15,776 bases of DNA from Chloroflexota bacterium (GTDB taxonomy: Bacteria > Chloroflexota > Anaerolineae > Anaerolineales > Villigracilaceae): contig JAMDBC010000018.1 of assembly GCA_023484185.1 (NCBI GenBank), positions 1 to 15,776 on the forward strand, written 5' to 3'. The notes beneath the pieces were generated by a model that was not told the origin of the DNA, did not search any database, and saw nothing but the letters and a program-made list of their open reading frames with translations. Position 1 is the first letter of the stretch; each line of letters opens with the position of its first letter. This document shows, piece after piece, positions 1 to 6,376 of this stretch. The translations under genes were made by a program, and so were the position numbers.

Positions 1-752
1 TAAACATGCTTTCAGCCTATCAAGCGGTATTGATCTCAAGTGTTTTGTTGGGGACGGTCTCCCTGATCCCGATCTGGATGATGGAAGAACCGCGTGCGAC
101 TCCGGCATCAAATCCTCCTCAACCCGGAACCTCAAGCGGGTCGCCGCGCGACAAGCTTTCATCTTCGCTGGTTGCGTTGACCGCCAAGATGACCATCCCG
201 CAGATTCTGATCGGCTTCGGCGCGGCCATCCTGATCCCATACATGAACGTCTTCTTCAAGGATCGCTTTGCCGTCAGCGATTCTCTGCTGGGGACTCTGT
301 TTAGCCTTTCGGCGCTGCTAATTGGCATCGGCAACCTGATGGGCCCGCGCCTTGCAACGCGGCTGGGCGGCAAGGTGCAGGCCGTGGTCGCTTCACAATT
401 CGCCAGCCTCGTCTTCCTGCTGATCATGGGATTCACGCCGTTCCTATGGCTCTCATCCATCGGCTTCCTGATGCGGTCGGCTTTGATGAATATGGCTTCA
501 CCGCTCTACACCGCCTTTTGCATGGAACATACTCCTGAGCACCAACAGGGTTTTGTGAACAGTATCTTGAGCCTGTCATGGAATATCGGCTGGGCAGTGG
601 GACCATACATTTCAGGGATCGTGCAGGAGCGTTACGGTTTTGGTCCGCTGTTTGTGACGACCGCAGTTTTGTACTCTTTAGCCATCGGACTGAGTTGGAA
701 TTTCTTTGTCCGAATGGAAAGCCAATCTTCGCTCATGCGATCCGCCCGATGA
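1..752 (+). CDS. MFS transporter, C-terminal half (5' end outside window)
   Basis: Membrane protein with about seven hydrophobic helices. One lies before a hydrophilic Pro/Ser-rich loop (around PRATPASNPPQPG) and six follow it. This matches helix 6, the central cytoplasmic loop and helices 7-12 of a 12-helix major facilitator superfamily carrier. The frame is open to the left edge of the window and the first ATG (position 6) falls inside a helix, so the true start lies upstream. Helix 8 carries a G-x-L-M-G-P-R-L-A-T-R-L-G-G stretch that resembles the MFS loop motif repeated in the second half of these carriers. The substrate cannot be told from this half; a drug or sugar exporter is possible. 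The last 75 bases overlap, tail to tail, the convergent DUF385 gene. No terminator is visible between the two. Confidence 0.85.
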   Translation, partial: NMLSAYQAVLISSVLLGTVSLIPIWMMEEPRATPASNPPQPGTSSGSPRDKLSSSLVALTAKMTIPQILIGFGAAILIPYMNVFFKDRFAVSDSLLGTLFSLSALLIGIGNLMGPRLATRLGGKVQAVVASQFASLVFLLIMGFTPFLWLSSIGFLMRSALMNMASPLYTAFCMEHTPEHQQGFVNSILSLSWNIGWAVGPYISGIVQERYGFGPLFVTTAVLYSLAIGLSWNFFVRMESQSSLMRSAR

Positions 753-1226
753 TTTCATGTTTTGATCGAAAAATATTGTTTCCAGTCTAAATACAGGATA
801 CTTCGACGTTATTTTTTCAAATTCTGAAACTGGTGCATCTTTGCTTATCGGTATATGCGGCCGCGCTCCAGGCGCAAGCTGCAGGTATGCCTTCAAGATC
901 GGCGCTCTCTGTCTGACATTGACCTCTTCCAGGAGAACTTGTTCACTAATTCCGTGTCGAAGCTTTGCTTTTCCGCCTGCCGCCCTGACATTCCGCACCC
1001 AGTTCGTTTCCTCTCCCAACATGGCTACCAGATATCTCTCTCCGTTCATCACCGTCATCGCAAGCGGAAAACCTATCGTCTTTCCCGATTGTCTTCCCAC
1101 TACTTCCAGCGTGACAAGACGGTCTGGAAATATTCCCAGCGTGTGAATTATTGCCCAGCCCGCGTTGATTATTTTGGTTAATTGGTTTGGATGACCTCCA
1201 CGATACATCCATCTTTTTATAGCCAT
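678..1226 (-). CDS. DUF385/Ddn-like nitroreductase-family oxidoreductase
   Basis: 182 aa. The N-terminal 150 residues fit the deazaflavin-dependent (F420) nitroreductase / DUF385 family: an RGG-x-P-N start, VTLEVVGRQSGKTIGFPLAM, then RYLVAMLGEETNWVRNVRA followed by GGKAKLRHG. Family members are small split-barrel proteins that bind F420 or a flavin and reduce quinones or nitro compounds; the substrate here is unknown. The ATG at 1226 is preceded by GGAG about 6 bases upstream, which supports this start. Relatives as I know them end near the PVFR motif (residues about 147-150). The last 30 or so residues are low-complexity and charged, and are read antisense through the 3' end of the MFS gene, so the tail may be an extension gained by loss of an earlier stop codon. 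Confidence 0.82.
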   Translation of the reverse strand: MAIKRWMYRGGHPNQLTKIINAGWAIIHTLGIFPDRLVTLEVVGRQSGKTIGFPLAMTVMNGERYLVAMLGEETNWVRNVRAAGGKAKLRHGISEQVLLEEVNVRQRAPILKAYLQLAPGARPHIPISKDAPVSEFEKITSKYPVFRLETIFFDQNMKSSGGSHERRLAFHSDKEIPTQSDG

Positions 1227-1402
1227 TTTTTCTCCATGATAATTTGTTGTACTTTGCGACGGCCCAATGGAGTGCGTTACCGGTGGGGCGGGCGTGGACT
1301 CTGTTTGAGGGCAGAAAAACGGAAGCGTAGAAAATGCCTAAAAATGCACAGACTTTTAGGACGGTTGCGGCAGACGATGGGCATTTTTGACTTTGCAAGA
1401 CT

Positions 1403-1753
1403 CTACATGCTTTGAAGTTGCTCGCAAATTAAGGCGCTTAATTTCTTGACGACCTCATTGAATTTTTCGGGCGGTAATTTGCAGCTAAACTCTGCCTTCG
1501 TTGCCTTCCAATCAAGGCTTTTTACTTGGTCAGATAGGATCGCGCCTTTTACTTCCAAACCTTCAGGTATCAAAACTTCAAATGGATACCCTTTAACTTG
1601 ACTTGTAATTGGGCAGAGAATAGCCAAACCAACTTTTCCGTTATAAGCCTTCGGTGACAAAACCAATGCTGGCCTATGTCCTGCCTGCTCATGCCCTGCT
1701 TGTGGATTGAACATGATCCAAACGATATTACCGCTGTCAGGAATATAAGCCAT
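1403..1753 (-). CDS. mazF: MazF/PemK-family mRNA interferase toxin
   Basis: 116 aa, the usual size for MazF/ChpB. The toxin is expected to be a sequence-specific endoribonuclease that cuts mRNA when its antitoxin is degraded. The sequence shows the classic core: G-N-I-V-W near residues 8-12, then NPQAGHEQAGHRPALVLSP (residues 16-34), which includes the conserved catalytic Arg (R27), and CPITSQVKGYPFEV with the conserved Thr (T50). The open frame extends upstream to 1843, but only by running through the antitoxin gene in another frame. The ATG at 1753 lies 4 bases after the antitoxin stop, and a GGAAATGAAG stretch in the antitoxin 3' end can serve as ribosome site. The pair is therefore arranged antitoxin first, toxin second, as is usual. 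Confidence 0.93.
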   Translation of the reverse strand: MAYIPDSGNIVWIMFNPQAGHEQAGHRPALVLSPKAYNGKVGLAILCPITSQVKGYPFEVLIPEGLEVKGAILSDQVKSLDWKATKAEFSCKLPPEKFNEVVKKLSALICEQLQSM

Positions 1754-1757
1754 GGTT

Positions 1758-2000
1758 TTACCAAACTTCATTTCCTGCGGAGAACCCTGTATCAATTTCA
1801 CCATGAAGATTATCTTTGGTGATGTCTGCCAGCAATTCATCAAGCGTCCAACTCGGCGCCGGCACTGGCGTAATAATGATTTTGCCCTTGACGATGCTGA
1901 TTTCTACACATGAATCATTTTCCAGTTGGGCGTCAAGCGCAAAGGCCTTTGGTATTCGCAGGGCAAGACTGTTGCCCCATTTTTGAACTTTTGTGAGCAT
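1758..2000 (-). CDS. mazE: MazE-like AbrB/SpoVT-fold antitoxin
   Basis: 80 aa. The N-terminal half (residues 1-47, starting L-T-K-V-Q-K-W-G-N-S-L-A-L-R-I-P) is the swapped-hairpin AbrB/MazE DNA-binding fold, which binds the operon promoter. The acidic C-terminal tail (WTLDELLADI onward) is the usual toxin-binding and protease-sensitive region of MazE. The gene has a strong ribosome site, AGGAGAT at 2007-2013 (minus strand), 6 bases from the ATG. It lies directly upstream of the toxin with a 4-base gap, so the two should be co-transcribed and autoregulated. The pair sits in the accessory stretch next to the unrecognised and YdeI-like genes, where it may help hold the region in the chromosome (inference). 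Confidence 0.93.
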   Translation of the reverse strand: MLTKVQKWGNSLALRIPKAFALDAQLENDSCVEISIVKGKIIITPVPAPSWTLDELLADITKDNLHGEIDTGFSAGNEVW

Positions 2001-2006
2001 AAGATC

Positions 2007-2058
2007 ATCTCCTGTTTGTTTCTACAATAAAGATACACCTTCTTACTCAATTAATCAA
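2007..2058 (-). promoter_or_regulatory. Promoter and ribosome site of mazEF
   Basis: On the minus strand, TTGATT (2053-2058) and TATCTT (2030-2035) are separated by exactly 17 bases, a good sigma70-type promoter. AGGAGAT (2007-2013) follows, 6 bases before the antitoxin ATG. Apart from this promoter, the 332-base gap 2001-2332 holds only the hairpin at 2231-2265. A 78-codon plus-strand open frame in it looks spurious. Confidence 0.65.
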
Positions 2059-2230
2059 GCGCTTCTTTCGTTGTGCAAGGGAACGCTCAGCGATTTGCGT
2101 TATAAGAATGTTCTTGTTTGGGTCGTGGCAAATGCGTATCCTGGTTGTGATTTCATCGTTGGGGACGCGTTTTTTGGGGCGGGTCTGGAAGCCTGTCTCT
2201 ATAATGAAAATCTGATTGCAGATGAATAAA

Positions 2231-2265
2231 GAAAGGCTCCGAAGTCTTTGCCTTCAGAGCCTTTC
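2231..2265 (-). terminator. Intrinsic terminator of the 237-aa gene
   Basis: GAAAGGCTC/GAGCCTTTC forms a perfect 9-bp stem, extended by GAAG/CTTC across one mismatch, with a 7-base loop. Read on the minus strand it is followed by TTTATT, so it most likely ends transcription of the gene at 2333-3046, whose stop lies 67 bases upstream. Confidence 0.65.
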
Positions 2266-2332
2266 ACCTATATGAATGTCAATTTTCAAATTGAATATTC
2301 AAAACTCTTGACACTGCTGTTTATCGGTAGCC

Positions 2333-3046
2333 CTATTTGTACCTTTTCCAGTTGATTGGCTTTCCAAAAGAGAATGCTTTAGGAGAGACACGTGCTGGAA
2401 CTATTGCTACATACCTGTACCAACGCCTATTATTTTTTACACTCGTGTCAAGCACCCAGTATGGCGGGCTTGGAAAATCGACAGGCTTTTTCCGACTTTG
2501 CAAAAGCCAATTGATGCGCATTTGCGCGAAACGCTGTAAACCATCTTTGGTACATAAAAAAACATTGATATTGTCGATAATACCTTTTGGAAGCCTATCC
2601 AATCCGTTTATATTTGGGTCAGTAAGGAGCGAATGTAAATTGCCTACTGTCATAAGAAAAATATTCAAATCATCTTCTCGATAGAATTCGCAGGTGTATT
2701 CGACTATGTTGCCGCTTGACGGTCCAGGACCAAAAATAATTAGAAAATCTGCAAATTTAGAACGTCTTTTTTGATTTGGTTTTGCTTTGAGGAGTTCCTT
2801 GAGTCTTATTCTAAGAGACTCGTATATTTCTCCCCCAATCTTTTCGAGAAAGCCAGTGAATATAGCAGCTGCAAGGAATTCTAGAGTCGTTTGAAGTCCT
2901 GATCCTCTGGGTAATGAAATTCGTTCACCTGTGACAGGGCCGAACTCTTCAAGGGAATTTATTAATTCATTGAGGTCTTCAGATGTCCATGCGCTTGATG
3001 GACAGAGATTTATGCGTAAATTTTCTTTAGGGTGTTTGGTGCTCAT
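2333..3046 (-). CDS. Unrecognised 237-aa protein
   Basis: I do not recognise a family. The protein starts with a polar, Ser/Thr-rich segment (residues 1-45). Next comes LPRGSGLQTTLEFLAAAIF-TGFLEKIGGEIYESL, which reads as a hydrophobic or amphipathic helix with a small-residue stretch, followed by a basic helix (RIRLKELLKAKPNQKRRSK, about residues 81-99). After that a compact alpha/beta-looking region (FADFLIIFGPGPSSG onward) runs to a basic C-terminus. There is no signal peptide and no catalytic motif I can name. The gene is AT-richer than the recN row and lies in the accessory stretch with a good terminator downstream, so it is probably a real, horizontally acquired gene. The helical LPRGSG-type segment is reminiscent of membrane- or effector-associated N-terminal regions, but that is only an impression. 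Confidence 0.7.
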   Translation of the reverse strand: MSTKHPKENLRINLCPSSAWTSEDLNELINSLEEFGPVTGERISLPRGSGLQTTLEFLAAAIFTGFLEKIGGEIYESLRIRLKELLKAKPNQKRRSKFADFLIIFGPGPSSGNIVEYTCEFYREDDLNIFLMTVGNLHSLLTDPNINGLDRLPKGIIDNINVFLCTKDGLQRFAQMRINWLLQSRKKPVDFPSPPYWVLDTSVKNNRRWYRYVAIVPARVSPKAFSFGKPINWKRYK

Positions 3047-3193
3047 ATCCGACTCAATTCTTAGTCTATGATTGTTTAGGGCTAACTAGGTGTTCAGCCG
3101 CCGTTTGGCCTCCCAACTACTTATGGGCGGTCAAAGATTAATCTGCATTAGAGCAGCTTTCGATACAAACGCCACTGGACGAAGGAAGAAAAT

Positions 3194-3310
3194 TTACTTC
3201 GCATTCTTCGTCATCTGTCTTGCAACCTGCATCAACTCATGCGCGGAACGAGTACGGAGTGCAAGCAGTGTTAGTGCATTTTTGATTTTCTCATCGAATG
3301 TTCTAATCAT
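3194..3310 (-). pseudogene. recN 3'-end remnant inside a 38-codon frame
   Basis: Positions 3192-3250 match the true end of recN (3956-4014) at 57 of 59 bases. In frame they encode RSAHELMQVARQMTKNAK plus the same stop codon. Both differences are synonymous (GAG for GAA, AAT for AAC). Upstream of the match the sequence departs after a 6-base insertion near 3251-3256. The fragment lies in an ATG-started frame whose first codon (3308-3310) overlaps the stop of the YdeI-like gene, so a 38-residue fusion peptide could be translated by coupling, though no function is evident. It is best read as the leftover 3' end of an older recN. The rest of the gap 3047-3193 holds no gene, only a weak palindrome near 3080-3143. 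Confidence 0.8.
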
Positions 3311-3890
3311 TTAATCCCATTCCATCGAGAATTAGGTCAATGTATTTTTCAACCCTTGCCTTCCGGGTTTTGGATAGCTTGGGTTGAGAAAAATAAAATA
3401 TGTATGCTCTTTGCCGTCCCGGCGTCAACGCATAAAATGCTTCCTTCAAGGCGGGCATTTCATCCAGTTTATTTTGAAATTCTTTAGGAATGCTGAATTC
3501 TGAAGTCTTTTTATAATTCACTTTCAAACCAGCTTTTTCCGCTTCAATGGCTTCATGAATATAGGCTTTCAAGATGGATTCCATCTTAGCTATTTCTCGA
3601 ACATTGGTGAACCGAATCTGGCGCGCCGCCTGTACATTCTTCGTTTGTTGGATGAGAATACCCTTGGCATCCTTTAACAAGGCGCCTTTGATAAACAGAA
3701 TCGCACAGTATTCTTTAAATCCATGTATTAAAACGATGTTACTTTTCTGAAACGTGTAACAAGGAACACCCCACTTCAATTCTTCGGCCAACTGACAGTC
3801 AAGAATGATCGTTCTCAATTTCTTGAATTCTTCCTGCCACTGTTTGGCTTTATTAAAAAAGAAATCAACCTTGGGATTCATTCCGTTCAT
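3303..3890 (-). CDS. YdeI/OmpD-associated family protein (DUF1801 + YdeI C-terminal region)
   Basis: 195 aa, the typical length of this family. Residues 1-110 fit the DUF1801/YdhG-like domain (PKVDFFFNKAKQWQEEFKKL, then a short beta-rich core with LKWGVPCYTF). The C-terminal 60 residues carry the hallmark ALTPGRQRAYIFYFSQPKLS, then KTRKARVEKYIDLILDGMGL, ending near the stop in G-L-N-D. The family is widespread in bacteria and its biochemical role is poorly defined. The start at 3890 gives MNGMNPKVDFF; the second Met, three codons later, is an alternative. The gene lies just behind recN and between recN and the remnant recN tail, so it probably arrived together with the present recN. It is AT-richer than recN. 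Confidence 0.88.
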   Translation of the reverse strand: MNGMNPKVDFFFNKAKQWQEEFKKLRTIILDCQLAEELKWGVPCYTFQKSNIVLIHGFKEYCAILFIKGALLKDAKGILIQQTKNVQAARQIRFTNVREIAKMESILKAYIHEAIEAEKAGLKVNYKKTSEFSIPKEFQNKLDEMPALKEAFYALTPGRQRAYIFYFSQPKLSKTRKARVEKYIDLILDGMGLND

Positions 3891-3957
3891 TTATTGATCC
3901 TCCGATCGAGCAACAATCAAGAGTATTCAGGCATAAATCCAATTCAGATATTCACAT

Positions 3958-5691
3958 TTACTTCGCGTTCTTCGTCATCTGTCTTGCAACCTGCATCAAT
4001 TCATGCGCGGAACGGAGCGTGCCTTCGCCGACCTCCCCGAGCATCTGCGAAAGTTCGAGCAGTTGCGGCTCGCCTTCCAGCCGTTCGACGCGCGTCAACG
4101 TGCGATTGCCCTGAATTAATTTTTGCACCTGATAATGCTGGTCGCCGAAGGCGGCCAACTGCGGAAGATGCGTCACGCAGAAAACCTGATGAGTGCGTCC
4201 CAGATGCCAGAGCTTGAATCCAACCGTCAAGCCGACGCGCCCACCGATGCCTTGATCAATTTCATCGAAGATCAGTGAGGGGATTTCGTCCGCTTTGGCG
4301 AGGATATTTTTTAAAGCCAGCATCAGACGCGAGGTCTCACCGCCGGATGCAATTTTTGCAAGTGGCTTGAGTCCTTCGCCGGGATTCGGCGCAACCAAAA
4401 ATTCAATGCGGTCGAGGCCGTTCAGGTCGAAGGCCACGCGCGAACCGTCAGCCAATGGAATGCCGTTTGGATCAGGCTTGGTTTGGAAGTCCACACCAAA
4501 GCGGGCGGCGGCCATCTTGAGATCATCCAATTCGATCTCGATGCCTTTACCCAATTTCTCTGCGGACGATTTGCGTTTGTCTGAAAGAGTCTGCGCCTGT
4601 TTCGATAAAGCTTGAAGCAATTTATTTTCTTCGGTTTCCAACGTGCCGATGCGTTCGCCCGCGTTGGAAATATTTTCCAACTGTTTGCGCGCATCCACGC
4701 CAAAGGCAATCACAGCCGGAATATCCCCGCCATATTTGCGCGTCAGGTGGTGAATGAGATTCAATCGTTCTTCAACTTCATCCAAACGCTTGGGGTTGAA
4801 TTCGATCTCTTCCAGATAATCGCGCAGGGAACGAACTACATCCGCGACTGTATCTTCCAGAACTGCGGCCTGATTGGCAAGGTCTTCCTGCGCCTTGTCA
4901 ATTTTTGCAAGCCCGGCCAATGCCTGCGCGGCCTGACCGATCAGATCGCTGGCCGCGACTGATTCCTGTGAGCCTTCATCCAAAATTTCAAGTGCGTGCT
5001 GCGCGTATTGCGCCAAAGATTCAGCATTTGCCAAACGGTCGCATTCCTTGCGGAGTTCATCTTCTTCGCCGGGTTTAAGTTTGGCGGATTCGATTTCGTC
5101 GGCTTGAAAGGTCAGCATTTCGAGGCGGCGGTCAGCGTCTGCTTGGGCGGTGCGCAAATCGTTCAACTCGCGGCGGACGGTCAATAACTTTTGATAAGAC
5201 TGACGATATTCGCTGAGCGGCTTCGCGATGTCGGCGTAGCGATCGAGCAGGCCGAGATGCGCGCGCCAGTCTAGCAGGGATAAATGTTCAGATTGGCCGT
5301 GGATATCTACCAGCGCCGCGCCAATTTCCTTGAGCAGCGACACGCCCGCAGTCCGGCCGTTGACGCGGGCGGTGCTTCGTCCTTCGCGGCGGATCTCGCG
5401 AGTCAACGTCACATAGTCCGGATCGTCCAACAAGTCTTCGCGTTTGAGGATGAGCTGCACCGCTTCTTTTTCCGGACCCTTGAGTTGGAACATGCCTTCG
5501 ACGAAAGCATTGTCCGCCTCAGCCCTGACCATGGTTGCATCGGCGCGCCCGCCGACTAACACATCCACCGCATCTAGGATGATGGATTTTCCCGCGCCGG
5601 TCTCGCCGGTCAGGATGATGAGGCCCGGGCCAAGTTTGAGATTGAGCTTGTCAATGATGGCGAAGTTCTGGATGTGAAGTTCGGTCAGCAT
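3958..5691 (-). CDS. recN: DNA repair ATPase RecN (SMC-like)
   Basis: 577 aa, close to the usual 550-580. RecN is a cohesin-like ATPase that acts at double-strand breaks. Visible parts are: N-terminal MLTELHIQNFAIIDKLNL, Walker A GETGAGKS (residues 29-36), a long coiled-coil middle (about 165-385), the signature SGGETSRLMLALK (starting at 449), Walker B LIFDEID with D476-E477, and CVTHLPQLAAFGDQHYQVQK as the H-loop region. The frame is open back to 5763, but the start at 5691 is firm: a second copy of the first seven codons at 5790-5810 also begins exactly at this ATG. The ribosome site is weak (AAGG). An upstream 37-codon frame stops 5 bases before the ATG, so translation may be coupled. recN is the last gene of the row that includes the split Cas4-like nuclease. 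Confidence 0.97.
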   Translation of the reverse strand: MLTELHIQNFAIIDKLNLKLGPGLIILTGETGAGKSIILDAVDVLVGGRADATMVRAEADNAFVEGMFQLKGPEKEAVQLILKREDLLDDPDYVTLTREIRREGRSTARVNGRTAGVSLLKEIGAALVDIHGQSEHLSLLDWRAHLGLLDRYADIAKPLSEYRQSYQKLLTVRRELNDLRTAQADADRRLEMLTFQADEIESAKLKPGEEDELRKECDRLANAESLAQYAQHALEILDEGSQESVAASDLIGQAAQALAGLAKIDKAQEDLANQAAVLEDTVADVVRSLRDYLEEIEFNPKRLDEVEERLNLIHHLTRKYGGDIPAVIAFGVDARKQLENISNAGERIGTLETEENKLLQALSKQAQTLSDKRKSSAEKLGKGIEIELDDLKMAAARFGVDFQTKPDPNGIPLADGSRVAFDLNGLDRIEFLVAPNPGEGLKPLAKIASGGETSRLMLALKNILAKADEIPSLIFDEIDQGIGGRVGLTVGFKLWHLGRTHQVFCVTHLPQLAAFGDQHYQVQKLIQGNRTLTRVERLEGEPQLLELSQMLGEVGEGTLRSAHELMQVARQMTKNAK

Positions 5692-5789
5692 AATTTCTAA
5701 ACCTTGCTCCGGACGCCGTCCCCGGCGTTTGACAACGAGCGCCGAGGACACCGAAGAGCGCAATGCAGGCGGCGCTCAGAGCATAGAGA
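5692..5789 (-). repeat. Palindrome-rich 98-base insert before recN
   Basis: This segment lies between the remnant recN head (5790-5810) and the intact recN start. It contains a perfect hairpin ACGCCG-TCCC-CGGCGT (5713-5728) and a perfect 7-bp inverted repeat GAGCGCC (5737-5743) / GGCGCTC (5771-5777). It looks like a small dispersed palindromic repeat brought in with the present recN. Only a genome-wide search could show whether other copies exist. Confidence 0.5.
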
Positions 5790-5810
5790 GATGTGGAGTT
5801 CAGTCAGCAT
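5697..5810 (-). pseudogene. recN 5'-end remnant forming a 37-codon upstream frame
   Basis: Positions 5790-5810 repeat the first seven codons of recN (M-L-T-E-L-H-I) at 19 of 21 bases. Both changes are synonymous (ACT for ACC, CTC for CTT). The ATG follows directly after the stop of the zinc-finger membrane protein (TAA then ATG), which is where an operonic recN would be expected to begin. After the seven codons homology ends, and the frame runs through the palindromic insert for 37 codons to a TAG at 5697-5699, 5 bases before the intact recN ATG. It is most likely a fossil of the earlier recN. As a side effect it may act as a translated leader that couples recN to the upstream gene (inference). 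Confidence 0.72.
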
Positions 5811-6365
5811 TTAGCCACCAATGCGAATGCCGGAAATTTGTGTGTACGCGGCTGGCACGGCCAGAACGAGATAAATGACCTGCCAAATGGCAGGCAGGAG
5901 AACACCAAGGCCTTGAAGGCTGCCTGAAAAAATCATAAGTATGGCGGGCAGGGTATATATAAGCAGGGCGGGTATTCCGCCAACCACAATGCCGACCGCA
6001 GCAGTGGTGAACAGCAAACGCGAGCGCCTGTTTTTGATAAAGCGCAGAATGAGGCTGCCAATCGCCGCGCCCGCGCCGGGAGCGATAAACAGGACCAGCA
6101 AGCCAAAGAAAATTCCGCTGGCCAGCAACACCAGCACGCTGGCTATCCCCGAACCAATCGCGCCGACAGCAAAGGCCACGATATAGTCATACCAGAGGGC
6201 GGTATCGAAAATCTTTTGTTGCGATTTCACACATTCCTTGCAGCGGTAGCCGGTTGGCGTGCGGACGGCGCACTGCGCGCAGATTGGCCGCTCGCAGCGG
6301 TTACAGCGCAACGTGGTTGGGCGATTCGGGTGAACGTAGCAAAACAGATTGTCGGTGTTAGTCAT
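5811..6365 (-). CDS. B-box-type zinc-finger membrane protein
   Basis: 184 aa from the ATG at 6365. The N-terminal 46 residues form a cysteine/histidine cluster with C9-x2-H12, C21-x2-C24, C29-x2-C32 and C42-x2-C45 (CNRCERPICAQCAV, then RCKEC), the layout of a two-zinc B-box-like domain. A linker and about four hydrophobic segments follow (residues about 63-175, for example VAFAVGAIGSGIASVLVLLA). The protein is thus a membrane protein with a cytoplasmic zinc finger of unknown function; similar proteins are common in Chloroflexota and Actinobacteria. The frame is open to 6821, but that extension is antisense-like shadow of the NAD kinase gene and rich in Arg, so the inner ATG is chosen. The gap to nadK is 11 bases, and a remnant recN start abuts its stop codon. 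Confidence 0.85.
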   Translation of the reverse strand: MTNTDNLFCYVHPNRPTTLRCNRCERPICAQCAVRTPTGYRCKECVKSQQKIFDTALWYDYIVAFAVGAIGSGIASVLVLLASGIFFGLLVLFIAPGAGAAIGSLILRFIKNRRSRLLFTTAAVGIVVGGIPALLIYTLPAILMIFSGSLQGLGVLLPAIWQVIYLVLAVPAAYTQISGIRIGG

Positions 6366-6376
6366 CGTTTTTTTCC

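Noticed and set aside
1326..1389. AAAATGCC / GGCATTTT inverted repeat between mazF and the DUF385 gene
   Set aside because: The arms are only 8 bp and the loop is over 40 bases; this is too weak to call a structure.
1993..2229. 78-codon plus-strand open frame between mazE and the 237-aa gene
   Set aside because: It begins inside mazE on the opposite strand, overlaps the mazEF promoter, has no ribosome site and no recognisable sequence.
5692..5763. Longer RecN start at 5763
   Set aside because: The extra 24 residues come from the palindromic insert, and the duplicated recN head shows that the gene begins at 5691.
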